The notes: generated by a model not told the origin, from the sequence alone. Counted from the stretch's first letter, positions 1 to 12,201 are shown. The stretch is DNA of 64,000 bases from Paramecium sonneborni (GCA_905182985.1 CAJJDN010000132.1:258523-322522); one strand, 5' to 3'. Made by a program: numbers and translations.

Positions 1-4
1 TAAA

Positions 5-31
5 ATATAAATATATATATATATATATATA
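5..31. repeat. AT dinucleotide tract
   Basis: Short (AT)n run at the left edge, immediately upstream of the first start codon. It is simple sequence; no telomeric G/T repeat is present, so this is not a chromosome end as given. Confidence 0.8.
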
Positions 32-38
32 ATTTGAA

Positions 39-505
39 ATGTAAGAGTGGCCTAAGAAATTATTTTTAGCAATAGCATTCGTTTCATGTTTTACTTGCTA
101 TGCGAGACCAGATTATAATTTACCACTTTTTGCATTTGCATATTTATTATGGGATATCGATAGACCTGTATAAATATTAGTGAATTGGAATAGGTTTCAT
201 AAAAGATTAGATTGATATATTTGTTTGTCTATTCTTGGATTATTGATTTCGTTTGGTTAGTTTACTGGGGTCCATTTTGGAATTCCTCAACTTTTTCACA
301 TAATTGGGCAGATGGAATTCAAACATTTGTATTAGTATTGTCAGTTATCAACTTTATAATCAAAGTAGATGATTGATTAATTTATAAGTTAGGAACAATA
401 GTAGTTTGTATATTGGCAGAAAAAGAATGTAAAGATGCATTGCATCCGGAGAATGCGATGGCTCATGCAAAGAATATTTTTAATAGTGAGGTTTAGCATT
501 AATGA
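39..505 (+). CDS. Small multi-pass membrane protein, unknown function
   Basis: Reads as one 138-residue protein once two introns (168-193, 26 nt; 365-388, 24 nt) are removed and TAA/TAG are read as Gln. It starts MQEWPKKLFLA and ends SEVQHQ before TGA. Three to four hydrophobic stretches are visible (residues about 6-20, 28-40, 50-70 and 90-120), with aromatic-rich segments such as WIIDFVWLVYW. The overall look recalls small eukaryotic four-helix membrane proteins (angiotensin II type-1 receptor-associated protein-like), but that is only an impression. Unspliced, frame is broken by TGA at both introns, which supports the intron calls. Confidence 0.75.
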
Positions 506-556
506 ATTAGTTAATATAGAAAATTTTGAAAAAAATTAATATCTATTTTAAAATTA

Positions 557-1053
557 ATGTCACAATAAGTTCTCTGGGAAGTGGTTAAAGGAAACAATGC
601 CTTTTTGGTTAAGAGAAATGGATTAACATTGTCAACGGACCCATTCAATAACACTGGAGTGTAGACATATGGAAATACAGGTATAAGGGTGAATCTAATT
701 AATTTAAGGATTCATTAGTCAAAATGCAGTTGGTGTTGTTCCAACCTCAGGAAAAACAAATTAGATTAATAATATTAATTTGGTCGCAAGAAAGAGCACA
801 AAATTCTAATAAGTTGATAGAAAATCTAAAAACACTTAATCAGTGTATGCCTCTACATTGGCTGTTAAACATGGAGTACATACTGCTTCCAGAGTAATAA
901 TTTTATTAATAATCTTAGGTTATCAGAAAGAGATTCGGTACTTCAAGACTTGGATTACAAAAGGCAGCCCTTAGAAAGTTGGTAAATTTAAATAGATCAA
1001 ATGCAGTCAGAAGAAGAAATGAAGTGGCTGCTGCTAAAGCTTAAAAGAAATGA
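557..1053 (+). CDS. RPL28: 60S ribosomal protein eL28
   Basis: Component of the large cytosolic ribosomal subunit. Introns at 681-708 (28 nt) and 894-918 (25 nt) leave 147 residues. The N-terminus ([18 protein letters not shown]) matches the eL28 pattern of a W followed by VV and a basic FL(V/I)KRN segment. Next comes [20 protein letters not shown] with VGVVP, as in the family, and a basic C-terminal helix ([14 protein letters not shown]). Length is close to the usual 135-145 residues. It lies about 50 bp downstream of the first gene in the same orientation. Confidence 0.92.
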
Positions 1054-1192
1054 TTTGCATTATCAAACGATGTACAATATATAAAGAAATAAATCATTAT
1101 TATAATCTTCTTTTCTGATTTGTGTTGTTTATTGTATTATTCTAAATCATAAAACATTGAAATCTTGCGATTAAGACTTTATTTATATAAAT

Positions 1193-1516
1193 ATGAAATC
1201 ATAAAGCTAAGCTCCTAAACCAGATTTCTGTTTACTAGAAAAACAAGCTCCATCATTACCTGATGATGGCATCTCTCAGGAAAGCAAGAAATCTTTTGAT
1301 TTTTAGAAAGATGAAATACTTAAGACTCGATATGATAGATTTGGAAATCAGATTGATAAAAAGAAACGGCAGCAGTAAGTGTCCTTTAGAGACAGAATAG
1401 AAAAAAAATAAAAATTATATGATCTCATCGAATTTGATTATTTCGAACTGGAATTGGACTACAAGGAGAATTTACAATTAAGAAATAATTAAAAGTAGTG
1501 TTGCTAAATTTAATGA
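1193..1516 (+). CDS. Small hydrophilic ciliate protein, unknown
   Basis: Intronless 107-residue ORF, with TAA/TAG as Gln. It begins MKSQSQAPKPDFCLLEKQAP and has a central charged block, RYDRFGNQIDKKKRQQQVSF, followed by DRIEKKQKLYDLIEFD. The pattern of a 'RFGN-I' element followed by basic residues and a V-F-D/R strand-like segment is the sort seen in short lineage-specific ciliate proteins, but I cannot name a family. It ends 52 bp from the convergent eS4 gene. Confidence 0.6.
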
Positions 1517-1568
1517 AATTCATAATAATTATCTATTTTGTTTGTAAATATGTACTATACTTAAAATA

Positions 1569-2485
1569 TCATTATTTTTATTATTATTCTTCATGGTGTT
1601 CTCTGGCTTATTTCTTTTCAAGAGCTGTCAAATACAAACCATTATCATCTGGAAGTGAAATTAAAGATTTCTTTCCTTTACCAATTGTGAAGATGTTGTT
1701 AATTCTTGTTGAAAAGTGTTTTCCATTTGAATCCTATTAAATAACAATAAAATGAATATTTATACCTTAACATGAACAATATCAAAAGATCCAAGATGTC
1801 TTTCTCTATGTTGAATAAGTCCAACTCTTCCAATATTGTTACCTCCAACAATATAGCAAATATTTCCTAAGATTTAAATTGCATTATATTACCTGGTTCT
1901 TCCTTAATAAAATCAACAACTTTTCCTGTTTCTAAATCAATTTTGAGAACATCATTAGCATGAATTTCTGGATTTGGATATCTAATTGTTCTGGCATCAT
2001 TAGTAACAATATATGGAACATTGTTTGGTCCAACTTTCTTTTAAGTGACTTTAACAAGCTTGAATTTTGCTTCTTCTGGTTTAATGGATTTTAATATGAA
2101 TTTTCCTGAGACATCATACAACACTCTATAATTTTCTCTGGTCTTGTCAATTGTAATTACATCTTATTTTAGTTATAAAGTAATTAATACCCATTAATCC
2201 AACTGGATATCCAAAGTCAGATCTAACTTTTCCATCAACTTTAATATTGCCATCCTTATCAGCAAGAATCATTTAGACTTCTCTAGCATATAGAGCATAT
2301 TTCAATTTATGTTGCAATATAATAGACAATGGGATTGATTCTCTTAATTTATGAGGTCCTTATGAAGGTCTTGTGGTCCAATTTCCTCCTAATTTTGAAA
2401 GCATCCAACTTTTTGGTGCTGTTATTCTTTTCATATGTTTCTTAGGTCCTCTAGCCTAGAAAAATAGAACTCATTCTCTTACCAT
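1569..2485 (-). CDS. RPS4: 40S ribosomal protein eS4
   Basis: Small-subunit ribosomal protein. After the start codon at 2485 an intron follows immediately (2456-2482), then the protein reads [18 protein letters not shown], the hallmark eS4 N-terminus. Further introns are inferred at 2163-2190, 1867-1892 and 1734-1765, giving about 267 residues (eS4 is normally about 263). Other family segments seen are the S4 RNA-binding part, [12 protein letters not shown], then [17 protein letters not shown] and a C-terminal KOW-like region with [11 protein letters not shown]. The tail is Gln-rich (EEQQQKQ) because of TAA/TAG codons. A single-codon first exon is unusual but clear here. Confidence 0.95.
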
Positions 2486-2689
2486 ATTTGTTTCAAGAAA
2501 AAATTAAAATCTTTTTTAATTTAATTCAAAATCTATGTATACTCACCATCCCTAATATCAAAATATCAAAATTTGCTTTGAATAATAAAAAATATTAATT
2601 CTCATAGAACCTTTAAATAAATCCATTTTAAAAAAGAACCATAATTATTAATAATTATTATTACTACTTAAATAATATACCAAATAATA

Positions 2690-4262
2690 TCATAATGAAT
2701 CTTCATTATCCTCCTACAATTCATCATTATCTCTAACTTTGAATATTCTAATAGATTATTTATAAGCTTATTTTAAGAGCACATACACTCCATCTTCTTA
2801 AGTCTTAAGATAATCTACCATGTATCTCACGCTTTACCAAATTTCAACAGACTTAAAATTAATAATTGCTGCCAAATCTCTCTATGTAAATGTTTCAACT
2901 AATAATAAAGAATGTTTATCTTAATCTTTTTAATTTTATCTTGCCAAATATCCAACTTTGATTTCTTCACATTCTAACAATTAAGCTTAACATAACCATT
3001 TGGCAATATTATTAGTATTGTAAACTTAAGCAGTACTATTATATTTAGATTAATAAATACTTGGTTGTAATACCAGCTTAAGATAATAAAGATTTCTTCC
3101 AATCAGGAGGTGTTTCACATTCATTTAATGATTTTACTAATACTGGTTATCCTTCACCATTTTCAGCCTCAACTGTTGTTCTCACTATAACTTTAAATCT
3201 TTCCTATCCAGCTCTTACTTCCTCACCTTTCGCAGCTTTTTCAATTCTATCTTTAACTGAGACTTCTAAATATTTGAAGCAAAGATCTTCAGAAAAAAGA
3301 TATCTTTCTGCTTAATCATTTTATTCACATTCTTCATCATTTTATAATGTGTTTTAAAAGAGTACAGGTTGATTGTAAGTACTTAATAATTACCAACTCA
3401 ATTAGGCTATTGTACTTTCTTCACAATAATTTCTTACTGTCTTTTCATCTTCTGGCATATCAACTGTTATATTTTCATTTATTGTTTATAATTCCAAATA
3501 TGTTAATTCACTTCTGTTTTAAGGACATTTATCAAATATGAAAGAATTTCCTTTCTTTGTTACTAAAATATCCCATGGATAAATTGAATATTTAAGAGTT
3601 TAAACTGCAAATAACAATTTATCAGTCGTGTAAATTGTTGGAATCTCTTCTGTCCCTTACCTTTCTGCAATTAGTTACTTAAAATATTTATCATCCTAAA
3701 CTGATCCTGATATAACCTCTCCTCCTATTATTGATATCTTTTTCTCATAATTTGGTCTAACCTTATCAAATTCCTTATTATATTTTTTTATTGTTCCTAT
3801 ACTTTAGATTTCTTTTATGTCAATCAATGAATATTACACTTTTTCAATATTTTACTTTTATGTTTCTTGATTACTAATCCAATCTGTCTTAATTGAGATT
3901 GAATCCTTAAATCTGCATTTCTTATAAACTATCACTCTTTTTGCAGCTTATGACATTTTACTCTTTTTTCCAGTTTAATAATACGATTGATATACAACTT
4001 ATTATTGTTATTAAGGGACGAAACCAATCTTTTTTTACACAGGCTTTTTCACTACTTTCTATCCAACTGTCTCATATTCATCTTCCAAATCTTTTTATAC
4101 TTAAGTTTATTTTGAAAAATCACAGCATCTACTTATTTTTTCCTATCTGCTAAATGGTTGGAATAATCTATCCTTAAACTCTTCAAATTAATAATTTGGG
4201 TCTGGACAGAAATCAGATAATGGAGCATAATTCTTTATGAGATTTTGCAAATTAGAATCCAT
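2690..4262 (-). CDS. EIF3D: Translation initiation factor eIF3 subunit d
   Basis: Subunit of the eIF3 scaffold that also has cap-binding activity in animals. Start MDSNLQNLIKNYAPLSDF at 4262. Family landmarks are the N-terminal QPFSRQEKI segment, the YPWDILVTKKGNSFIFDK segment (eIF3d has SWDIVxxRxGxxLFFDKR) and the C-terminal core VLVKSLNECETPPDWKKSL. Near the end, TWQ-like residues lead into an acidic tail (DNDELQEDNEDSL). Length, about 505 residues, fits the family. At least one short intron lies around 3020-3060, where the frame changes. It ends 427 bp away from the start of the eS4 CDS; the start is 46 bp downstream of the next minus-strand gene. Confidence 0.88.
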
Positions 4263-4308
4263 AAATTAAATATTTTATCTAATTTTAAATAATTATACAA
4301 ATTTCCAA

Positions 4309-6539
4309 TCACTAATTAACTCTGTTAACCAGTTCTTGCAAAGCCTAACTTACTTAAACAATTTATAATTAGACAGATCTAAATTTTAAAATAATTTAAT
4401 ACTCGTAAAACTGTTAACCATAATCAAGGTTTTAAAAGGCTTCAATTATTGACTTTAATGAATTCTCAAAAGCATCTTCATCTTAATTAGCTATTGCCAT
4501 AAATAATTATTGCTCCTTTAATTTTTTTGAAACTTCTTCCAACTAATTTAAATTTATGGATTAAAACTATAATTATTTATTGCATATTTACTATCTAATC
4601 ATAACCATTAATTTTTTAGTTTATTATTTTCATAATCTATTACTGCATAAACTAATCTATTCCATTTAGCAGACTTTTATCTAACCTTAGATCATCTATG
4701 TATTTTTCTAAGCTTGTTAATTATTATTTAATCATTTCCAACTTGTTATTTATGATCTCTACAGATAAAGATACACTTTTCAAATGTATTATATTCTATT
4801 TATAAAACTTTTAAGACTCTTATAATGAAGTTTGCATCTTGCTTGTAATCATTTAATTATTATTCTATTCGATAAATAATAATTGATCCTTCACTTTCTC
4901 AATTTAATCTTCATTGTTTTTGTGAATGTAATTTGCCTCCAATAATCTTTTCTAAAGATCTATTTTAAGATTCATTATTTATTAATACCATCAAAAACTT
5001 TTCTGAAAACTTCGATTTATTATTAGGTTATTTATTTCTTTCCTTATTCTACGTTACCCATAATTTAAGTTTGTTGATCTATGATATTCTTAATCTAAAT
5101 TAATTGTTTTCCCTACTCCTATTGTAATTAATGAACTTTATTAATTTATTATGAATAACCCTTCCATCCTCCTCTATCTTTTATGAAATCAACTTTTTAT
5201 TAAATAGAAGGTGTTAGTTTCAACTGCTCAGCATTTTAAAATGCATCCAACATATACTGTAAATTATTTTAAGTGAATATTGTTGTATATTAATTTTGAA
5301 ATTGTACTAATTGTTCATTCGCCTACAATTTTTTGGAATTAACTTCTTCAATCAACTTTACTACTCCAAGCTTCTTCTCATCTTCTTGTTTCTGTTTTAA
5401 CTCATTATTCTATGCATAAAAATCAGGTGCCTTTGGCTTTATCAAATCTTATTTCACAGTTAATTGCAATAATTCATACTCTTTGGCAATAGGGTTCTTG
5501 TTTACTTTGTCATTCAAGTAATTATACTCCTTTTTTTATACTGCTATCTAAGTTCTAGTATTTTTAATTAACGTAATACAATTGATCAACAAGAAATTAA
5601 TTTTTTGTTTTATATTTTTTGAAGATAGACGTAATAGCCTATTCAGCTTTATTAATATAAGCAATTGCCTTTCCCATTCTTAATTCTTTTGGGAATTCTT
5701 TAGCTGTGTCTGCCATAATTTTTGCCAATTCAACATATAAGATAACTTCTGAAATTGTGCTATCATTAGTAAATTTCTCCAATAATTAATTATATATTAT
5801 TGGTGGAATTTATTTTTTGTGGCATTATTTAGATTAAATCAAATATCTGATACTAGAATCATATAATTTGTTAGCCTCCTACAAAAAACCTAAACTCTCC
5901 ATTAATTCTTCATTTCCTTTATTAGTTTATTTGAAATGATCATATAATTTTTTATATCCAAAAGCTGATGCCTATTTTTGGAAGGAAATAATTACATAAC
6001 TATTTAACATATAAATATGAACAACCGAGAGATCTGAATGTTACTGTAAGGTCTTAGAATTAATGAAGGGTAAGACTTCTTAAAGTTTTTAATAACACCA
6101 AAGAGAATTTCGACTTTTTGTCAAAGAATCTTTGATCTGTTGTACATTTTCTCCTTAATGGTATAATAGTATGCCTAAATTGTATAAATTACATGCATAT
6201 TCATAATGCCATTAATTTGATTATGTGAATTTATTCTAAAAATATATCTATTTAACTTACAGGCTCATAGGAGTCATTCCAAGAGAATGTGATTTCCTCT
6301 TTGATTTGCTATTTGAGAATTTCATCCAAAAGAGCCATATATTCAAGTAAAAGCTTTTCCAATTAGGAGCATGCATCAAAATTCCCCTTTAAGCATTCTT
6401 AATACTGAAATTGAACCAACCTTATACGACATTCAGAAATACTGATGAGAGTTTTATTCTATATATAATGAATTTGAAATACCTCTGTTTTTGGAAATTG
6501 TGAAATTTTAGTTTATTTGAAACGAAAGCTTATATTCAT
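4309..6539 (-). CDS. BRO1-domain / ALIX-like protein
   Basis: BRO1 proteins act with ESCRT-III at endosomes and at other membrane-scission sites. First exon MNISFRFKQTKISQFPKTE, then a short intron, then KTLISISECR and GNFDACSQLEKLLLEYMA. The segment EITFSWNDSYEP matches the BRO1 consensus around 'FxW.DAF', and an intron follows it at about 6237-6261. The remainder is long helical, charged sequence. It ends in an ALIX V-domain-like segment (GQQFYEYQIILKF, compare GxxFYxxLxxILxxF) and VSQALQELVNRVNQ. There is no proline-rich tail as in animal ALIX. About 700 residues. Divergently arranged with the LSM14-type gene; start codons are 83 bp apart. Confidence 0.7.
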
Positions 6540-6622
6540 GTGAAATATTATATATATTATTTATTTTAATGCAATGATGGATTGATGTAAGATAGAATAA
6601 AACTTACAATATATATAATTAA

Positions 6623-7152
6623 ATGAAATAAAATAGAGTTTCTATATTGACCAAATAAAACATAAGATATGAAGGATCATTATATGCTATAGACAAAATT
6701 CGGAAAACAGTATTCCTCAAAGAAGTGAAGTGTTTTGGAACTGAAAATAGAGAAACTACAATTTTTATTCCTCAATCAACAAAAATTACCTAAATGGCAG
6801 AGTTTACAAATGAATAGATTTTAGAGATAAAAAAACTAGTATAATATTAGTTTATTTGTAGAACAACAATGAGTTTTCTGAACATTTACATTTGCCAAGT
6901 ACGATGAAAGATCAAAGTTAAGGTTCTCAAAAAGAGAAATTAGTTACATAACTTTTAAATTAAAGTTGTACTTATGAAGTGAACAGATCACCATTGCCCA
7001 AGATTAGCAACAAAAAAAATAGACACTTATATACTTAGAGTCCAGATTATAAGAAAGTGGAATAGAAACCTTTATACATCACAAATAATTATTTATAAAT
7101 GAAGAAAATGGAATAATTCAAAAAAATGATGATGCTTCGATAACATAGATGA
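6623..7152 (+). CDS. LSM14/Scd6-type RNA-binding protein (short form)
   Basis: The N-terminus matches an LSM14 domain, the Sm-like fold found in Scd6/RAP55 translational repressors and P-body proteins. Key segments are ISxLTKxNIRYEG-like (VSILTKQNIRYEGSLYAID), VFLKEVKCFGTENR and FIPQSTKITQMAEF, which correspond to the family's 'RYEGxLxxID', 'VxLxxVRSFGTEdR' and 'IxP..xxxxYIxF'. One intron at 6839-6861 (23 nt). After the domain only a short basic/Gln-rich tail follows, about 168 residues in all. The FDF, FFD and TFG motifs and the RGG regions typical of longer homologs are not seen. Confidence 0.75.
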
Positions 7153-7218
7153 ATTTGTGTAATATAATTCATGTTATATTTTAAAATTCTCACAATAATA
7201 CATTATTTATAATATTGA

Positions 7219-8351
7219 ATGGGGAATTGTCAGTGTCAATCAGCAGATATTTAAAAAACAGAAGAAATGTAGCCTCTGGAATTCAAATAAGAGAATTTTA
7301 CTAGTTTTGAAGATCATTAATTGCAGTTTTGCCAGGCTCAACAAATATAATAATAAGAGACAATCAAGTCTAATAATGAAACATCTGATGATACTCATAG
7401 ACCTAATCCTTAAGTAGTTTGGTAAACATCAGCACAGTTTACTACATCAAATTATGTAGTTGAAGTAATTTCATCTTAAAACACCATTTTAGAAACTTTT
7501 AGATGAATTGGGCACATACGAAATAGATGATGAGGATGGCCATTTTTATGGAGTCTATGAATAAAAGGATGGTTCATTATATAGAGGTTGCTGGTATCAA
7601 GGTGAAAAATTTGGATATGGTACTTAAACCAATTTCTATCTCTTTAGGATGCTTAATTTATTAAGATGGGTCATTATTTTAAGGGCAATGGAGGAGAAAC
7701 AAAGCAAATGGGAAAGGACGCATGATTTATACTGATGGAGATTGGTATGAAGGAGATTGGGTAGATGATTTAAGTTAGATTACTGTTATTTTTTAGAGCA
7801 TGGAAACGGAAAATATGTACATTTTGATGGAACAGTCTATAATGGAGAATGGAAGAATGATTTTTAGGATGGTTATGGAGAAGAATAATTTGCTGATGGA
7901 TCTAAATATATGGGATAGTTTAAGAATGGTAAAAAGAATGGATTTGGCAAATATTTATGGGTGGATGGCCAGAAATACGAAGGAAATTTTGAATCCAATT
8001 ATTTTTGTGGATTTGGGTATAAAATCCAGTATATTATCAATCAGAAAATATGTTTGGTCTGATGGCAGATAATACGAAGGGGAATGGTTAAATGGAAGCA
8101 TGGATGGTAATGGCATCATGAAATGGCCTGATGGAAGAAAGTATGAAGGATAATACTCTAATGATAAAAAACATGGATAAGGAGTTTTAGGATGGCGTAA
8201 TTTGTGTATTTAATGTAAGGTAGCTGATGGTAGGAAATATTCAGGACAATGGGAATTTGGAAAATAGCATGGAATTGGAGAATATTTTAATGGTTAAATT
8301 AATAAAAAAGGATAATGGAACGAAGGTAAGCGACTTAAATGGCTAGATTGA
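7219..8351 (+). CDS. MORN-repeat protein with predicted N-myristoylation site
   Basis: Starts [12 protein letters not shown]: Gly2 with nearby cysteines suggests N-myristoylation and S-acylation. Five or more introns of 23-28 nt are needed to keep frame; those at the 'CLIYQDG' and 'KYVW' junctions restore perfect MORN repeats. About eight MORN units follow in tandem (consensus GxYEGxWxxGxxxGxGxxxxxDG), for example [48 protein letters not shown] and [16 protein letters not shown]. It ends [14 protein letters not shown] proteins bind membranes and scaffold cortical or kinase modules; the precise role here is unknown. Confidence 0.85.
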
Positions 8352-8868
8352 GATTTTATAAATATTCATAATCTTTATTTCCCTTATTACTTTTTAAGTA
8401 AATGTAATAAGGTTTCTTAAATTCTGCTTATCTTTTTTTTGTTTTCCATCTAAAAATCAAATACACTTTCTTGATACTATAAATACAAGACATTCTAAAA
8501 TCATACTTTATAAAATATAATAGACACATTATTCTGGCGATAATAATGGTTAAATACTTAACTCTATCGAATTAATATAATATATCTATATATTATCCCA
8601 TAATTTTATCCTAATTATCTTTATCATCTTTCGAGCTTTTTTCTAATTTTAATCTCGTTTGACTTACATCTTGATACTATTTTATTTATTTAAAGTTAAG
8701 GTTGTTTTTATAATTATTGTTAATTTTACTATTAGTTTAGAAATTTTATTGATTAGGTTATTTTTGTTATTATTAATTATCATTGATTACACAGAATGAT
8801 TCATTTTAAACTTTTTTGATTATTTTTTCAATTTTTGGTAATTTTGATTAAGACCCATTATTGATAGA
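8352..8868. other. Intergenic, AT-rich, no supported gene
   Basis: About 500 bp after the MORN gene. Only a 28-codon minus-strand ORF (about 8375-8457) is visible, with nothing recognisable. No RNA gene or repeat was seen. Confidence 0.6.
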
Positions 8869-9299
8869 TATTTTATGATAATTTCAAAAATTCGTATTAT
8901 AGATTATCTAATTATTCCGAAAAGTTTTTTGGAGAATCATCTATTTAAAGAAGGTAATAAATTTCTAACAGTTTATAATATTCTTTAAGATTAGAAATGT
9001 TTACTTGAAGTGTAAACTAAATGTGAGGGAAGAACAGAATTATGAGGATTATGAACTGAAAGGCTAATTGTTAACTCTAAACTATTAAATAATAAGGAAA
9101 ATAAACCCGAAATACAAAATCCATATGATTAAAATTTAATAATTAACCTATAATAAAAGGAACCACTAAAACTAACTCTATTATTAAATCTAACTTCAAA
9201 AAACACCTCTTTACCTTCTATAGAATAATTTTTAAGCTCTTGCAATTCATCTTTGTTTTTTATTTAGCTTATAATCATAAAATTATTATAAAACATTTT
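8869..9299 (+). other. Probable 5' part of the following gene, exon structure unresolved
   Basis: Coding-like sequence in shifting frames. A start-like ATG is at 8876 (MIISKIRIIDYL), a likely intron at about 8955-8990 (gtaataa..ctttaag), then an acidic segment (VREEQNYEDYELKGQLLTL) in another frame. I could not build one continuous model into the ORF that starts at 9300. The left edge of the first assembly duplication lies inside this region (9150), so a sequence error here is also possible. Confidence 0.35.
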
Positions 9300-9836
9300 A
9301 TGATTAAGAAAACCTATTAATAGTTGAAAAATATTTGGAAATTTTTCTATAATGAAAAATTAAAATTCATTGATGAGATTGAAGAAAAAATATCATTGAA
9401 AATACAATAGCATCAAGCTAAATATGAAAACTCATTTAAAAGACAAATAAGAATCACACAATTAAGAATTTGTATACGATACCTAATTGGGGGAATGTTG
9501 ATTACTTCTGCAAGTTTATTTTTTACAGATAAAATTCATGATCCAAATAGACCTATGGATATAAGTATTGAATTATTAGAATGCGCAAATGATTTGGATG
9601 AACGAACATACTTTGCTTTTGATGATCTAATTAGAAAAGGATAAGAATTGAAAACTTTAGATGTCTCTTCTTATTGTGCCATAGGACATCTGTTGGCTAG
9701 CATTAATTAAAGTGAGTTTTCATAAACAGCTTTTTATTTTGCTCATCTAAAAAACCATAAAGAAATTAGAGCTAATTCTGATTTACAATTTGAAACAGTC
9801 ACAAAATCAAAATCAGGAGGAGCAGAAGGATAATGA
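9300..9836 (+). CDS. Single-pass membrane protein, unknown (copy 1)
   Basis: Reads MIKKTYQQLKNIWKFF, then a charged region (EEKISLKIQQHQAKYENSF), then one hydrophobic segment (YLIGGMLITSASLFF, residues about 75-90). After it come a Pro/Asp-rich turn (DKIHDPNRPMDI) and a helical region, and it ends KSKSGGAEGQ before TGA. About 178 residues from this ATG; open frame continues upstream for about 170 bases without a stop, so the true start may be earlier and spliced. I do not recognise the family. The same gene occurs a second time at 10590-11126 because of repeat A. Confidence 0.55.
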
Positions 9837-9868
9837 TATTCAGGTCTATTTTATAATATTATTTATTT

Positions 9869-10438
9869 ATGGATAAACTCGATAAAATAATTGAATAATT
9901 AGATGAATTAGAAATTAGTCAGAAACACAGAGAAGATTAGATCAAGCGTAATCAAAGCTCTTTCTTACTTAAGATACCTAAAGTAAAATAAATTAATTAA
10001 AAAAAGGTGATACTAATATAGAGGATCTGTGGATTTTTAGACGATCAAGATCTATATAGATTTACAGCAACTTGTTCAACAATAAGAAAGATAATGTTTT
10101 GCCCTTTAGGGTTTAAGTTACTATCCTTAAGTAGAAATGCTCAACATATTGTTGGAGGAACAAAACAGCAATAATAAATGCTTAAATAAGAAAAATAAGA
10201 AGTTATTTCGAGTGGAAGCTTTTCTGGAAATAATAGTGTTTTTGATTCAGAAGAAGATGCTTTGGCTTAATTATAAGCTTTGAAATCTGTGAAAGAGTTT
10301 CTAACTTCTAAATTATAATCATCCTAAGCATAAATATAAAATCTAGAAGATTTGATAAATGATTCTTAAGACACGTTAAAATATGAGAAATCAGTGAATC
10401 TAAAATTATAATCTAAAATTAACATACTTTAAAATCAA
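9869..10438 (+). pseudogene. Truncated duplicate of the F-box-like gene
   Basis: Identical to the first 570 bases of the complete gene at 11159-12023 but cut by the N at 10439. This is almost certainly an assembly artefact and not a biological pseudogene. Confidence 0.85.
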
Positions 10439-10439
10439 N

Positions 10440-11728
10440 ATAATAAAAGGAACCACTAAAACTAACTCTATTATTAAATCTAACTTCAAAAAACACCTCT
10501 TTACCTTCTATAGAATAATTTTTAAGCTCTTGCAATTCATCTTTGTTTTTTATTTAGCTTATAATCATAAAATTATTATAAAACATTTTATGATTAAGAA
10601 AACCTATTAATAGTTGAAAAATATTTGGAAATTTTTCTATAATGAAAAATTAAAATTCATTGATGAGATTGAAGAAAAAATATCATTGAAAATACAATAG
10701 CATCAAGCTAAATATGAAAACTCATTTAAAAGACAAATAAGAATCACACAATTAAGAATTTGTATACGATACCTAATTGGGGGAATGTTGATTACTTCTG
10801 CAAGTTTATTTTTTACAGATAAAATTCATGATCCAAATAGACCTATGGATATAAGTATTGAATTATTAGAATGCGCAAATGATTTGGATGAACGAACATA
10901 CTTTGCTTTTGATGATCTAATTAGAAAAGGATAAGAATTGAAAACTTTAGATGTCTCTTCTTATTGTGCCATAGGACATCTGTTGGCTAGCATTAATTAA
11001 AGTGAGTTTTCATAAACAGCTTTTTATTTTGCTCATCTAAAAAACCATAAAGAAATTAGAGCTAATTCTGATTTACAATTTGAAACAGTCACAAAATCAA
11101 AATCAGGAGGAGCAGAAGGATAATGATATTCAGGTCTATTTTATAATATTATTTATTTATGGATAAACTCGATAAAATAATTGAATAATTAGATGAATTA
11201 GAAATTAGTCAGAAACACAGAGAAGATTAGATCAAGCGTAATCAAAGCTCTTTCTTACTTAAGATACCTAAAGTAAAATAAATTAATTAAAAAAAGGTGA
11301 TACTAATATAGAGGATCTGTGGATTTTTAGACGATCAAGATCTATATAGATTTACAGCAACTTGTTCAACAATAAGAAAGATAATGTTTTGCCCTTTAGG
11401 GTTTAAGTTACTATCCTTAAGTAGAAATGCTCAACATATTGTTGGAGGAACAAAACAGCAATAATAAATGCTTAAATAAGAAAAATAAGAAGTTATTTCG
11501 AGTGGAAGCTTTTCTGGAAATAATAGTGTTTTTGATTCAGAAGAAGATGCTTTGGCTTAATTATAAGCTTTGAAATCTGTGAAAGAGTTTCTAACTTCTA
11601 AATTATAATCATCCTAAGCATAAATATAAAATCTAGAAGATTTGATAAATGATTCTTAAGACACGTTAAAATATGAGAAATCAGTGAATCTAAAATTATA
11701 ATCTAAAATTAACATACTTTAAAATCAA
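10440..11728 (+). repeat. Direct repeat A, copy 2 (1,289 bp)
   Basis: Second copy of 9150-10438. It continues without break into unique sequence at 11729, where the F-box-like gene is completed. Confidence 0.95.
10590..11126 (+). CDS. Single-pass membrane protein, unknown (copy 2)
   Basis: Exact duplicate of the ORF at 9300-9836; see that entry. Probably the same locus represented twice. Confidence 0.55.
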
Positions 11729-12023
11729 CTTTCTATCTCTGAACTATAAAGACAAGATGTTAAAGAAAATTTGTCAGAATTGAATTCTAAATACAATAAA
11801 ATAGTAATATTTATATCAAATTAAGATTAGCTAAATGGAATAAGATAGAGTGGTACTTTAAGATGACAAAGACAAACTTTTGGGTCATAAAAAGGTGCTT
11901 ATTTAGGAAGTTTATAGATTAAGAGGATAGGTTTCTTAGATGGAAGAGGATCAAAATAATTATCAATCAGCGTTAAAATAAGTTCGAGCATTTATGGATA
12001 CGATAGAATTAAAACCAATTTGA
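11159..12023 (+). CDS. F-box-like protein with C-terminal coiled coil
   Basis: Starts MDKLDKIIEQLDELEISQ. Residues about 45-85 (RICGFLDDQDLYRFTATCST then IRKIMFCPLGFKLL) resemble an F-box: a short leucine-rich helix, the D-LYRF-A-CS core and the following helix. F-box proteins are usually substrate adaptors of SCF ubiquitin ligases. The rest is Gln/Glu-rich coiled coil, ending QVRAFMDTIELKPI. One intron at 11804-11825 (22 nt) is required. A second, 11273-11296 (24 nt, a multiple of three and without TGA), is optional. The F-box call is moderate; the coding call is firm. Confidence 0.65.
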
Positions 12024-12201
12024 TTACATGATTTGATTAATTATATATCGATGCAAAGATTGTCTAAATTTACAAATAATATTTGATTTTCGAAAGTTTT
12101 AAGCTTTAAGCAGAATGTAAATAATTATATACTTAATTGATGCTTTTTTTAATTGAAATGAATTTAAAAAAATTTAACATTAAAAAGTATATTAATTAAT
12201 T

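Larger units (their letters stand above)
9150..10438 (+). repeat. Direct repeat A, copy 1 (1,289 bp)
   Basis: Identical by eye to 10440-11728, offset 1,290, with one N at 10439 between them. It spans a whole small gene and the first part of the F-box-like gene, which stops at the N. Best read as two contigs with unmerged overlapping ends. Confidence 0.95.

Noticed and set aside
1..40. Possible telomere at the left edge
   Set aside because: Only an AT dinucleotide run; Paramecium telomeres are G/T-rich repeats.
9150..11728. Biological tandem gene duplication
   Set aside because: Copies look identical, are separated by exactly one N and truncate a gene at the N; two other places show the same pattern.
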